Virus record (IMG/VR): IMGVR_UViG_3300006793_000021
Coordinates: 1-64,000 of that record
Direction: 5' to 3' (one strand)
Length of the DNA: 64,000 nt
Source of the DNA: a virus
A model generated the notes under the pieces. It was not told the DNA's origin, ran no database searches, and saw nothing but the letters and a program-made list of their open reading frames with translations. Each line of letters starts with the position of its first letter. Positions within the stretch are counted from its first letter, which is position 1. Shown in pieces: positions 35,498 to 46,108 of this stretch. The position numbers and the translations under genes were made by a program.

Positions 35498-38400
35498 ATG
35501 GCAGAGTTTAAATTAGGTAGAATTAGATTCGTTTGGAAAGGTACATGGAGTACTGGCAGAACGTATTATCAAGACGATGTCGTCACAGTAGGCGGCAGAA
35601 TGTACATATGTACGATTGGACATGAAAGTGACGCAGACTTTTATAACGATTTCGATATAGTACCCCCAAAATGGAATCTTGTTTCAGATGGACAAGCATG
35701 GAAGGGTAACTGGTCCCCAAATACAGCATACATTTACAATGATATTGTAAAATATGGCTCAGGACTTTATATTGCAAATACCAATCATACTTCTGCAAAT
35801 ACAACGGGCACAGGCTCTTTTGCAGTAACAATAGAAACAAATGCTTCTGCTCCAGGCAATAATGTTTTTGTTGTCGATGGTGTACAATATCCAAACTTAC
35901 AACTTACTGCTGGTTACACTTATACTTTTGTACAAGATGATGAATCAAATGATACTCATCCGTTTTTATTCAGTGAAACAAAACACGGTACACACAACGG
36001 TGGAACTACATACGAAACAGGCGTTACTTACTACCTAGACGGCGCTGTAGTTGCTGATAAAGCAACTTATGTTGGAGGCTTTGATGCGGCAACAACACGT
36101 AAAATAGTAATTGCAGTTACAGGCGCAACTCCAGATCCTTTATACTACTATTGTCATAACCATAACAACATGGCAATTGATGCAGAAATTGATATTCAAC
36201 TTGTTGGATTAGAAAATGACGAATCAAAATGGGATACCTTTACAAACGGTATTACTTGGAAAGGTGATTGGCAAACAGGCTTTGGTTATAAAGTAAATGA
36301 CATTGTTAAATATGGCGGAAGTTCATATGTGTGTAATACAGCACATACTTCAGGATCATTATCCGATGGCTTAGAAGTAGACCAAGCAAAATGGGATTAT
36401 CTAAACCAAGGTATTGAATATAAGTCACAGTGGATTACTGGAACACGTTATAAAGTAAATGACGTAGTACGTTACGGTGCTAGTTTGTGGATTGCAACAG
36501 CACAGCATACAGGTTCAGCATCATTTGGTACTGACAGTGCTAATTGGGAAAAATTTGTAGAAGGCTTCCAGTACGAAGGCGAATGGGATGCCTATAAAGA
36601 TTATCAACCAGGTGATATTGTACAATATGGTGGTTACCAGTATATTGCAAAAACAGATCACATTGGAGAGTTTCCTTCAACAAGTACAGTAAACTGGGAC
36701 TTGTTTAGTGAAGGATTTAAATTCCAAGACGAATGGGGTGCTGATAGTACAGCACAAGAATATAGAGTAGGTGACGTTGTACGTTACGGTGGTTTTACAT
36801 ATCTATGTATTTTAGACCACACTAACCAAGAACCACCAAATGCTACTTACTGGAAAAAGTTTACTTCAGGATTAAACTGGAGAGCAGTATGGGCAGACGA
36901 TGTAGAATACAAAGTTGGTGATGTTGCACGTTACGGTGATAACTCATACATATGTATTAACGGACATTTATCAGATGGTGATAGCGCAGGCAGTGCAGGC
37001 TTTGCTATTAACTCAAGACCAGACCAAGACACTGGTGGCGTATATTGGCAAGTTATTGCTGTTGGTACAGAACAATCTGTGCTTACTACAAAAGGTGACT
37101 TAGTTTACTATAGTGGATCTGCTCCAACAAGATTACCAATTGGTGAAGATGGTCAAATTTTAACTGTTAACTCCGAAGGACTTCCTAACTGGGAATTCAT
37201 AGGCGAAACAGATGATGTTTATTATGTTGCAGGTCACGGTAAAGATAGCCCAGCACCAATATATGGTAAAACAATTGATAGACCTTTTAAAACTATTAGA
37301 TATGCGGCACATCAAATTGAACGTGGTGCAAAGAATCCTAATGCGGCAAAACTACTTGAACTAAACAGAAGATTTATTCAAAGAGAAATTGTTGAATTTA
37401 CAGACAATCAAATTACAAATAACGTTGCTCCATTTACAAGCAGTTTTGCATACGTTGCAGAAAAATGTGAAAGAGATATGGGTCTTATTGTAGACGCAGT
37501 TATTTGGGATATTAAACATGGCGGTAACGAACTTACATGGGACGCAATGTACGAGTATGTTAAAAATGCAACTAATTTTTACACACTAGGACAAGAAGCA
37601 GAAACAGTAGCAAGTATTAACTACGGTGTAACTGTAATGACTGCTGTTTTAAATCAAACAGCACCAGCAGTAAATTATCAAACATTAAATGGTGATAACT
37701 CAACAGCGATTGTAGCACAACATACAGATGCAAGTTTATCTGCTGAAACTGTAATTGACCATATTACAGCAAATGTTAAAATGATAACAGATGCAATTAC
37801 AGCATCTAACCCAAATCAAGTGTTGCCTAAGAAAATTGTTCCAACAACATTAATTAAAGTTTCTACAGGATACTACTACGAAGTACTTCCAATTATTGTA
37901 CCAGCTGAATGTTGTATTATGGGAGACGAATTACGTGCAACAAACGTACAGCCTCGCAAAGCAACAAATGCTACACTAACACCAAAACAAGATATACCAT
38001 TTAGTTTTGAAGGACTTTCTCGTGTAGAAGAAGTTGTTGCAGATATTGTTGAAGGTGTTGCAGTTTCCAAAACAACAGCAAATGCATTAACACAAGACCA
38101 AACATGGCCTTATGCAGAAACTGATGTAGTTGGTCCGCAAGTACAAAAATTAGCACGTACTATACGTAGACAAATTGATAGTTCAACAGGTACTAAAGTT
38201 GAAGCAATTTATACACCTATATACGAAATGACTGATCCAAATTTTGGACGTTCAAGAGATTTATTCTTACAAAACAAAGCATTTATACAAGCAGAAATAA
38301 TTGCTTACATTGAAGAAAACTATCCAGGACTAAGTTACAGTAAAACAAAATGTAAAAATGATGTTGGCTTAATTATGGACAATGTTGCGTATGACTTAAC

Positions 38401-41400
38401 ATACGGCGGTAACTGGATGAGTGTTGAAGCAGGTAAAGCATACTTCAACGGTAATACAAATACATTACAAATTAACAGTACTGAAAAAACAGCAACGTTA
38501 GCGGCATACGCACAACTTAAATCATTACTACAAACAGTTGGACGTAATATTGTAGTTAACCCAACTAGTCAAACACCAGATGATGCGGCAGACGTATCAA
38601 CTGTTGCAGTTCCTCAAATTGCAGGTACAGGTGGTAGTGTTGCAGTTTCAACAGAAATAGGTAACTTACTAGACGATGTAATTTACACAATTGATAACGG
38701 ATATGACAATGCTCCGGCAATTACATATCCAACAATTCCAGCAACATCGGATGCACAGTTAGTACAAACTCAAACTACTACTGACTTACTAGGAATACAA
38801 ACTGGGACTATTGACTTTATTAGTAAGAACTTTGGTTCATTCAAATATAATAGTGCAACTTGCCGCAGAGATTTAACAAATATTATTACAGATGTTGCAT
38901 ATGATGTAGCATTAGGTACAAACTATAACGGTGTGTTTAGTGGTATTGCTTATCAGCGTCCAACTAACTCATATAACTTAACATCACAGCGTATTGAAAC
39001 AATTGGTGCATTACGTTTTGCAAGAGATGAGCTAAAAGCAGACATTACTGATGCAACAGCAGAAGCAAGAATGGTTGCGGCATTTAATGAAATAGTTGAT
39101 ATTATTGATAACGGACTAGCGGCGGCAGATGCAAATGTATATCCAACACCAAGTTCATTACCAACAACAAATGCTGATGATGCGTTTGCAGACTTAAATG
39201 CAAACATTGCATTTATAAAAGCAGAAATTAATGCTTGGATTGATGATCAAGTTTTATTAAACACAACTACAACACCAGATCCAAACAGTATTTGGTTTAA
39301 CTTTACATATGATGCAACTAAGTGTGCAAGAGATGTAGGCTATATTATTGAAGCAATGAAGTATGATATACTTTATGGCGGTACAATGGGAGCATCAAGA
39401 ATTGCTGAATCCTACTTTGGAATTTACGGCGATACTTATCCTGCAGGCCAAACAGCACAAACTGCGGCGGCATATGATAGACTTGCTACAGTATTAGATC
39501 AAATTGCAAGAGAAGCATCAGTAACTAAATCTTCAGGTAACGCATTGAACCAAACACAATTAGGTTCAGCGGCAACTTCAACTGAAGGTAATGCATTACT
39601 TGCAAACATGCAAATTATTGAAGATGTATTAACAGCAGGAAATGCTAACGGCATGCCAGCAGTAGTATATCCAGACTTAGCATCATTAGGTGTATCAGCT
39701 ACATTGCAAACTGAAAAAGGCGCAATGGATACTGCTAGAGCACAAACAATACTAGATGTTATCCAATATATTTCAGATACTTACAATGACTTTAATTACA
39801 ATCATGCTAAGTGTTCAAGAGATGTTGGATTAATTATAACTGCTTTTGTATACGACTATGCATTGAATACTAACTATGCTAGTATGTTTGCGGCGCAGTC
39901 ATACTTAAGAGCACCAAGTAAAAATGTTGTTAACGATCAAAAAACTGCAAGTATTGCGGCATTTGAATTTGCAAGAACTAAAGTATTAGAATCAGTAGTT
40001 ACAGCAGGTGGCTTTGCTCCAGCAGTACAAGCAGTAAACAATACTTGGGAATGGATTGATGATACAATCTTTAATGCTACAGCAGAAGGTGGTAAATCTA
40101 ACAGCGATCAAGAAGTATGGAACGCAGTAAGACACTTAGAACTTAATAAAGAATTTATTGTAGAAGAAGTTGTTGCACACGTTGATGATTGGTTCAAGAT
40201 AGCAGTTTCCAAAACTGATCAAGCATCAAGCGTATTAACAGTAGCAGACACAAGTTGGTTAAAAGCAAATCAAAAAGTGCTTGCACAAAACATGGATGAC
40301 TCTGCAGACGCAGTAACAGACGCAAACCTTGCAGTAAGTACAACTTACTATGTTAAAGATATTTTAAGCGATACAACACTTACATTATCTGCAACACCAG
40401 GTGGTTCAGCTGTTGCATTATACGACACTGATTCAATTGTAGTACAATTAGATGAAGGTAAATTACGCAACGATATGTCTGATATAGTTGAAGGCATTGC
40501 ATTTGATGCAGTTCTTAATACTAACTACAACCAAGTAGCATTAGGCTTAGATTTTGTAACAGGCGACAATGCATCAATAACTGCACTAGGTAAAACACAA
40601 ATTGCGGCAGGTATATCATATGCTAAAGGACTAGTTGCAGGAATAAAAGAGTTTAGAACAAATGCAACTTACTTGTCAAGATCAAATGCAGGATTTGACG
40701 AAGTTACTGATATTGTAAACAACGGTGCAGGCAATGCAAACGCATTAACTTTCACAGGCACAAACAATGCAGTTGACCAAGTAGCAAACAATGAAGCATT
40801 TATAGCAACAGAAGTATTAGAATGGATTAACCAAAACTATAATTCAATTTACACAGCAATGGACACTACACAGTTTACAACTGAAATAGGGTACATAGTT
40901 GATGCTTTAAGATATGACTTATTAAATGGTGGTAACAGTGCAACACATAGACTTGCTACAAGATACTTTACAAGTACAGAGTTTAAAGCTAACCTTGGTA
41001 ATAATGCTACTGCAAGTGGACTTGCATTTAACTACTTACAATCGTTTATTGATAACATTGTATTAGATAATACAGCAGGTTGGTCAAAATTAAGCGGCGG
41101 AACACAAGATACATCTGCTTCAGCTGGTACAGCAACTCAAGCAACAACAGCACAAGCATTAGTAGGAATAATAGAATCAGTTGCAGGCGGTAACGCGGCA
41201 GGTGTTAAAAATTATCCAACAATGACACTAGCAAGTGCTACATCAGTAAGTAATGTTATAGCACATGCTTCTAAAATTGGAGTTAAAGCAGTACGTAGTG
41301 TAAGTAATACTTACAGAGCATCGTTTGAATTAAAAGCAGATTATGCTTACAATAAAACATTATGTAAACGTGATGTACGTGAATACATTGAAGCAATGAA

Positions 41401-44400
41401 ATGGGATATGACTAACACTCAAGAGTGGGCAAGAACATATACTGACAACATTAGCTTTAATAGACCGGGTGCTTATAAATCAAGACTAGCGGCACGTTAC
41501 TATGTTAATAATGTAATAGGATCACAAGAAGAAGATTTCTACTACTTACGTAACGGTACAGGTTTAAGATTACAAACAATGGAAGGCCTACAAGGCGACC
41601 TAAGTCCAGAAAATGCTTACGGAACAAGACGTCCAACAGCAGGTGCATATGCATCATTAGATCCAGGCTATGGTCCAGACGATGTAAGAGTTTGGATTAG
41701 TGCAAGATCACCGTACATACAAAACTGTACAACATTTGGATTTGGTGCAATAGGACAAAAAATTGACGGTGCCCTACACAACGGTGGTAACGACTCAATG
41801 GTATCAAATGACTTTACACAAGTTATTAGTGATGGTATTGGTGCATGGATTACAAACAACGGTAGAGCAGAACTTGTGTCAGTGTTTACATACTATTCAC
41901 ATGTAGGTTATCTTGCAGAGAACGGCGGACGTATACGTGCAACAAATGGTAACAACTCTTACGGTGCATTTGGATCAGTAGCAGAAGGTACTGACCCAGA
42001 AGAAATAGCAGTAACAGGTATCATTGATAATAAATTCCAGTATAACGCTACTGTAGCAACTGTTAATACAGATGCAGATCAGTTACTAGCATTAGAATAC
42101 TCACATGCTGGTAATGACTATACTGAAGCAAAACTAGACTTCTTTGGACCAGGTTCAAACGAAGAAACAGTATCAGATGAATTTAGAGACGGTGCAGTTT
42201 ATCAAGTTGGTATTGGTAATACAGTAAATGTTACAGACGGTGGTAAAGGTTACTTAGTTGTTACTAATACTGCACAAGCAGGTAGTACTACAAGTCTTAC
42301 AATATCAGCAACAGACGGTAACATTAGTTCAGCATACATTGGTATGAGAGTACAAATTGTTGGCGGTGCTGGTGCAGGTTTATTTGGTATAATTGACACA
42401 TACAATGCAGGTTCTAAAGTAGCAACTGTTGAAAGAGAAAGCGACGGAGTTGCAGGTTGGGATCATGTACTTCCAGGATTTACTTGGGAAGAACCTAACT
42501 CAACTTCAACATATTTGATTGAACCAGCAGTTTCGTTTACTGCTCCAACTAACACTTCAGGTGATAGTACGCTACCAACATCAACAACTTGGTATGCAAA
42601 CGAGTTTATTGAAACAGCGGCTCAATATACAGGAGTTGCTTCTGAAACTGAATCAGACGGTAATGGTGCAACATTTGATGTTACACGTAACGGTAGCAAA
42701 TACTATGTTACAGTTAATGCCGCAGGTACAGGTTATGTTAGAAACGCAACTGTAACAATTAAAGGTTCTAACTTAGGTGGCGTAGATATAACACACGATA
42801 TAACAATAACATTAACATCACTTAATGCTAATGGTGCAGTTGTAGACTTTGACTTTATTGGTCAAGGACGCAAAGGATTCTTCCTTGGCGCAGGCGCAGG
42901 TAGTAACGGTGCAATTAGTTATGATGGTATTACATGGCAGTCACAAAATATTACAGCACCAGGTGCAGGTAATTGGTCAGACATTGCTCAAGGTTTACTT
43001 GATGATGGATCAACTACATTCCACCCAAGCTCAATAATTATTGTTGGTGACGGAACTAACGACATAGCACGTTCCGGAGACGGCGATACTTGGACAGCTG
43101 GTACTTTACCAGGTGCAATGAGTAGTGCAGGTGAAAAGAGTGTTGCATTTGGTAACGTTGACGTTGCAGTTAATAGATACGTTGTTATTTCAGATGATGA
43201 CAGAGATGTTGCTTATTCAGAAGATGCAGGTCAAAACTGGACATTAACATCAAGTGCATTATCAGCAGTAGGCTTTGATAGTATTACATACGGAGCAGGA
43301 TTATATGTTGCTGTACGTTCAGGAACAACAAGCATAAGTTACTCAACAAATGGTGTTGTTTGGACTGATGTTACTGCACCAGGAACAATATCAGGACCAG
43401 TAGTTTGGGGTAACGGACGTTTTGTTGTAACAGGCGGAACAGTTGGTGTAATGTACAGTTTAGATGGTATTACATGGGCAGATCCAGCATACCCAGGCGG
43501 TGCAAACGTAAGTACACTTGCTGGAACAGAACGTAACTTAGCATATGGACACGGTGTGTTTATTTTAACATCAGATGATACAGACGGAGTTCTTTATTCA
43601 GAAGATGCAATAGTTTGGACACTACAATCATTAGGATCTGCTGTAACAGGTGGATTTAATGCAGTTGCATTTGGTAACCCTGAGAAGATGGGAGTGTTTA
43701 GTATACTTCCTAATGCTACAGGTACAAGTGCAAAATACGCTAAGATTGGTGCTAGAACAAAAGCAAGAGCAGGTTTAGCAAATGAACAAATATTTGAGTT
43801 TAGAATTTATGAACCAGGTTCAGGCTACACAAGCGCACCAACTATTACTGTAACAGATCCAAATAACATTGAAGATGTTACACCAGTAGTAAGATTAGGA
43901 ACAGGAGTACTTGGACAACCAACATTTATTAATAGAGGTAGTGGCTTTACAACTGCAACTGCATCAATTGATGCATTAAACAGTAACGGTAATGCAGACT
44001 TCTTACAAAGTGGATCGTATATTGCTGTAAGAAGACTTACTGCAAGACCAGTTAACGGATCTAATGTTGAGTTTGCAGGACTTCCAGGACAATTCTTTAA
44101 GTTGGTTAGTACAGTATCGTTTATTGGTAGTAATGATGGATCGTATACAACGTTCTTACAAGTTTCACCAGCAATAACTACAGCAAATATTCCATCAGAT
44201 GGAGATGCTGTAAATATGCGTATCAGATTTAGTCAAGTACGTCTAACAGGACATGACTTCCTAGATATTGGTACAGGTAACTTTGCAGATACTAACTATC
44301 CAGGTGTACCAGTTAACGTACCTAACCAGGATAGAGAAACACAAGATGCTAATGGTGGTAGAGTGTTCTACACAGCAACTGACCAAGACGGTAACTTTAG

Positions 44401-44794
44401 AGTTGGTGACTTGTTTAGTGTTGAACAGGCAACTGGTGTTGCAACATTGAACGCTGAAGCGTTTAACATTGCAGGTCTACAAGAACTATCATTGGGTGAA
44501 GTTACACTAGGTGGTAACTCAGCAAGTATTACTGAATTTAGTACAGATCCATTCTTTACTGCAAACAGTGATACGATTGTTCCAACACAGCGAGCGATTA
44601 AGGCATACATTGAATCACAAATTGGTGGTGGTGGTGCTACGCTAGTTGTTAACAGTGTTACAGCAGGTGATATATTCATAGGCGGAACACAAATTACAAC
44701 AGTGTCAGGTAGCCCAATAACAATTAAAGCGAACATTGTGTTCAGTGGTACAGTGCTAGGATATCCTCTAGCATGGAATTATTACCAGAGATAA
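35498..44794 (+). CDS. Giant tail fiber 4, multi-domain, with cupredoxin and expanded repeats (3098 aa)
   Basis: Shares its N-terminus (MAEFKLGRIRFVWKG) and chitin-binding-like repeats (about 10-100 and 250-520) with fiber 3. Between them, residues ~110-240 form a cupredoxin-like domain with His154 and Cys219-x2-His222-x2-Met225. The beta-helix starts near 572 (VYYVAGHGKDS). Residues ~650-1970 contain about eight copies of a module with a C.RD(V/L)G.II....YD pattern, far more than fiber 3. After that come RSPYIQNCTTFGFG and AELVSVFTYY, an Asp-box propeller (about 2455-2730: SYDGITW, SLDGITW and others), and FRVGDLFSVEQATG near 2965. Likely the longest receptor-binding fiber. Domain calls are by motif only. 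Confidence 0.82.
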   Translation: MAEFKLGRIRFVWKGTWSTGRTYYQDDVVTVGGRMYICTIGHESDADFYNDFDIVPPKWNLVSDGQAWKGNWSPNTAYIYNDIVKYGSGLYIANTNHTSANTTGTGSFAVTIETNASAPGNNVFVVDGVQYPNLQLTAGYTYTFVQDDESNDTHPFLFSETKHGTHNGGTTYETGVTYYLDGAVVADKATYVGGFDAATTRKIVIAVTGATPDPLYYYCHNHNNMAIDAEIDIQLVGLENDESKWDTFTNGITWKGDWQTGFGYKVNDIVKYGGSSYVCNTAHTSGSLSDGLEVDQAKWDYLNQGIEYKSQWITGTRYKVNDVVRYGASLWIATAQHTGSASFGTDSANWEKFVEGFQYEGEWDAYKDYQPGDIVQYGGYQYIAKTDHIGEFPSTSTVNWDLFSEGFKFQDEWGADSTAQEYRVGDVVRYGGFTYLCILDHTNQEPPNATYWKKFTSGLNWRAVWADDVEYKVGDVARYGDNSYICINGHLSDGDSAGSAGFAINSRPDQDTGGVYWQVIAVGTEQSVLTTKGDLVYYSGSAPTRLPIGEDGQILTVNSEGLPNWEFIGETDDVYYVAGHGKDSPAPIYGKTIDRPFKTIRYAAHQIERGAKNPNAAKLLELNRRFIQREIVEFTDNQITNNVAPFTSSFAYVAEKCERDMGLIVDAVIWDIKHGGNELTWDAMYEYVKNATNFYTLGQEAETVASINYGVTVMTAVLNQTAPAVNYQTLNGDNSTAIVAQHTDASLSAETVIDHITANVKMITDAITASNPNQVLPKKIVPTTLIKVSTGYYYEVLPIIVPAECCIMGDELRATNVQPRKATNATLTPKQDIPFSFEGLSRVEEVVADIVEGVAVSKTTANALTQDQTWPYAETDVVGPQVQKLARTIRRQIDSSTGTKVEAIYTPIYEMTDPNFGRSRDLFLQNKAFIQAEIIAYIEENYPGLSYSKTKCKNDVGLIMDNVAYDLTYGGNWMSVEAGKAYFNGNTNTLQINSTEKTATLAAYAQLKSLLQTVGRNIVVNPTSQTPDDAADVSTVAVPQIAGTGGSVAVSTEIGNLLDDVIYTIDNGYDNAPAITYPTIPATSDAQLVQTQTTTDLLGIQTGTIDFISKNFGSFKYNSATCRRDLTNIITDVAYDVALGTNYNGVFSGIAYQRPTNSYNLTSQRIETIGALRFARDELKADITDATAEARMVAAFNEIVDIIDNGLAAADANVYPTPSSLPTTNADDAFADLNANIAFIKAEINAWIDDQVLLNTTTTPDPNSIWFNFTYDATKCARDVGYIIEAMKYDILYGGTMGASRIAESYFGIYGDTYPAGQTAQTAAAYDRLATVLDQIAREASVTKSSGNALNQTQLGSAATSTEGNALLANMQIIEDVLTAGNANGMPAVVYPDLASLGVSATLQTEKGAMDTARAQTILDVIQYISDTYNDFNYNHAKCSRDVGLIITAFVYDYALNTNYASMFAAQSYLRAPSKNVVNDQKTASIAAFEFARTKVLESVVTAGGFAPAVQAVNNTWEWIDDTIFNATAEGGKSNSDQEVWNAVRHLELNKEFIVEEVVAHVDDWFKIAVSKTDQASSVLTVADTSWLKANQKVLAQNMDDSADAVTDANLAVSTTYYVKDILSDTTLTLSATPGGSAVALYDTDSIVVQLDEGKLRNDMSDIVEGIAFDAVLNTNYNQVALGLDFVTGDNASITALGKTQIAAGISYAKGLVAGIKEFRTNATYLSRSNAGFDEVTDIVNNGAGNANALTFTGTNNAVDQVANNEAFIATEVLEWINQNYNSIYTAMDTTQFTTEIGYIVDALRYDLLNGGNSATHRLATRYFTSTEFKANLGNNATASGLAFNYLQSFIDNIVLDNTAGWSKLSGGTQDTSASAGTATQATTAQALVGIIESVAGGNAAGVKNYPTMTLASATSVSNVIAHASKIGVKAVRSVSNTYRASFELKADYAYNKTLCKRDVREYIEAMKWDMTNTQEWARTYTDNISFNRPGAYKSRLAARYYVNNVIGSQEEDFYYLRNGTGLRLQTMEGLQGDLSPENAYGTRRPTAGAYASLDPGYGPDDVRVWISARSPYIQNCTTFGFGAIGQKIDGALHNGGNDSMVSNDFTQVISDGIGAWITNNGRAELVSVFTYYSHVGYLAENGGRIRATNGNNSYGAFGSVAEGTDPEEIAVTGIIDNKFQYNATVATVNTDADQLLALEYSHAGNDYTEAKLDFFGPGSNEETVSDEFRDGAVYQVGIGNTVNVTDGGKGYLVVTNTAQAGSTTSLTISATDGNISSAYIGMRVQIVGGAGAGLFGIIDTYNAGSKVATVERESDGVAGWDHVLPGFTWEEPNSTSTYLIEPAVSFTAPTNTSGDSTLPTSTTWYANEFIETAAQYTGVASETESDGNGATFDVTRNGSKYYVTVNAAGTGYVRNATVTIKGSNLGGVDITHDITITLTSLNANGAVVDFDFIGQGRKGFFLGAGAGSNGAISYDGITWQSQNITAPGAGNWSDIAQGLLDDGSTTFHPSSIIIVGDGTNDIARSGDGDTWTAGTLPGAMSSAGEKSVAFGNVDVAVNRYVVISDDDRDVAYSEDAGQNWTLTSSALSAVGFDSITYGAGLYVAVRSGTTSISYSTNGVVWTDVTAPGTISGPVVWGNGRFVVTGGTVGVMYSLDGITWADPAYPGGANVSTLAGTERNLAYGHGVFILTSDDTDGVLYSEDAIVWTLQSLGSAVTGGFNAVAFGNPEKMGVFSILPNATGTSAKYAKIGARTKARAGLANEQIFEFRIYEPGSGYTSAPTITVTDPNNIEDVTPVVRLGTGVLGQPTFINRGSGFTTATASIDALNSNGNADFLQSGSYIAVRRLTARPVNGSNVEFAGLPGQFFKLVSTVSFIGSNDGSYTTFLQVSPAITTANIPSDGDAVNMRIRFSQVRLTGHDFLDIGTGNFADTNYPGVPVNVPNQDRETQDANGGRVFYTATDQDGNFRVGDLFSVEQATGVATLNAEAFNIAGLQELSLGEVTLGGNSASITEFSTDPFFTANSDTIVPTQRAIKAYIESQIGGGGATLVVNSVTAGDIFIGGTQITTVSGSPITIKANIVFSGTVLGYPLAWNYYQR

Positions 44795-44802
44795 CAGTAA
44801 CG

Positions 44803-44810
44803 GATAAATA
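44803..44810 (+). promoter_or_regulatory. Late promoter box variant after fiber 4
   Basis: GATAAATA, predicted start near 44816. The leader ends in ACAGGAGATTAAGATA before the ATG at 44862. Confidence 0.62.
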
Positions 44811-44861
44811 TTAGTAAGATAAAATGTTGAAATATCTAGCATATAACAGGAGATTAAGATA

Positions 44862-45188
44862 ATGGCAAACGGAGTACTAGGATCAGCGGATTTAGCCGCG
44901 ACAACGTATACTAACATATACGATGTACCCGATGGAAACTTTTCTGTAGTGTCGGTTAGCATTTGTAATAAAAATGCAACATCGATTACAGTAAGGCTTG
45001 CATTGGCAAAACCAGGGCAGTCACTACCACAGGCAGATGACTATATAGAATACGAAACAGAGATATTACCAAATGGTGTACTTGAAAGAACAGGTGTTGT
45101 TCTTGAAGCAGACCGTAAAGTATTTGCTCGTTCGTCAGCAACACAGACAACTGTAGTAGTTTACGGTATAGAAACAGCAACAGTATAA
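44862..45188 (+). CDS. Small beta protein beside fiber 4
   Basis: 108 aa. Strand-rich: TNIYDVPDGNFSVVSVSICNK, then SITVRLALAKPG and a final VLEADRKVFARSSATQTTVVVYG. The last section aligns by eye with the small proteins at 29232 and 17508 (L.A...K...RAS....V.V). AGGAG gives a clear start. The presence of three such genes, each next to a fiber, supports a shared fiber-related role. No enzyme motif. Confidence 0.68.
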   Translation: MANGVLGSADLAATTYTNIYDVPDGNFSVVSVSICNKNATSITVRLALAKPGQSLPQADDYIEYETEILPNGVLERTGVVLEADRKVFARSSATQTTVVVYGIETATV

Positions 45189-45199
45189 GGAAATAGATT

Positions 45200-46108
45200 A
45201 TGGCTAGAAGAATTTCAACAGGAAAACTAGGAAGACCAATACTAGGAAACATTAGTGTTGAAGATAGCACTTTTGGTTCAGTGATAGCCAATGCAGATGT
45301 TGTTTTAGAACCTAACGGTACAGGTATTGCTCGTTCTACAAAAGACTTTAGAGTAGATAGTGCAAACTCTTTACGTTTAGGAGACAGTGATAACACTAAC
45401 TACGTTGCTTTTAAATCTCCAGCGGCAGTAGCTAGTAATGTTACATGGACGTTGCCAGGCGCAGACGGAACAGCAAACTATCTATTAGCAACAGACGGAT
45501 CAGGAACATTAAGTTGGGCTTCACCGTCATTGGCACTAGCAAGTGATACAGCAAGTGGTAACATCAATGTTGTACTTACAGCTGATGCAGGATCAAGTTT
45601 TTCAAACGCAAAACGTTCATCAAGAATACAGTTTGCACCCAACTCAGGTAATTTAACAATTACTGGTGAGCTAGGTGGAGCAACTGGTAACTTTAGTGGA
45701 ACAGTCACAGCAGGCGGATTTGCAACTACAGGTGGTGCAAGTTTTGGTAGTGATTTAACAATTACAGGAACATTAACAGCAGGTACAGTTGCGTCAACAG
45801 GCGACATTACAGCGGCTGGCGATATTACTTCTAACTCAGATATTAGATTGAAATCTAATATTATTGGTATCAAAGATGCTTTAGCAAAAGTATTAAAATT
45901 AAATGGTAAACAATATACAATGAATGGCAAGGACAATCAAATTGGTTTGCTTGCACAAGAAGTTGAAGAAGTATTACCACAAATGGTTCATACAGCAAAC
46001 GATGATATGGGTACTAAAGCAATTAACTACCAAAACATGGTAGCACTACTAGTTGAAGCTGTAAAAGAATTACAGCAGGAAATAAAAGGTTTAAAGGGGA
46101 CAGCATAA
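45200..46108 (+). CDS. Tail fiber with C-terminal S74 intramolecular chaperone
   Basis: 302 aa. The N-terminal 200 residues are beta-rich fiber sequence with GDITAAGDITS-type repeats. From Ser213, SDIRLKSNI followed by LNGKQYTMNGKDNQIGLLAQEVEEVLPQMV in outline and NYQNMVALLVEAVKELQQEI is the S74 endosialidase-type chaperone. This domain trimerises the fiber and typically cuts itself off just before the SD serine. Cleavage would leave a fiber of ~212 residues. AAGGAAATAGATT precedes the ATG. The next gene begins immediately after the stop. Confidence 0.85.
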   Translation: MARRISTGKLGRPILGNISVEDSTFGSVIANADVVLEPNGTGIARSTKDFRVDSANSLRLGDSDNTNYVAFKSPAAVASNVTWTLPGADGTANYLLATDGSGTLSWASPSLALASDTASGNINVVLTADAGSSFSNAKRSSRIQFAPNSGNLTITGELGGATGNFSGTVTAGGFATTGGASFGSDLTITGTLTAGTVASTGDITAAGDITSNSDIRLKSNIIGIKDALAKVLKLNGKQYTMNGKDNQIGLLAQEVEEVLPQMVHTANDDMGTKAINYQNMVALLVEAVKELQQEIKGLKGTA

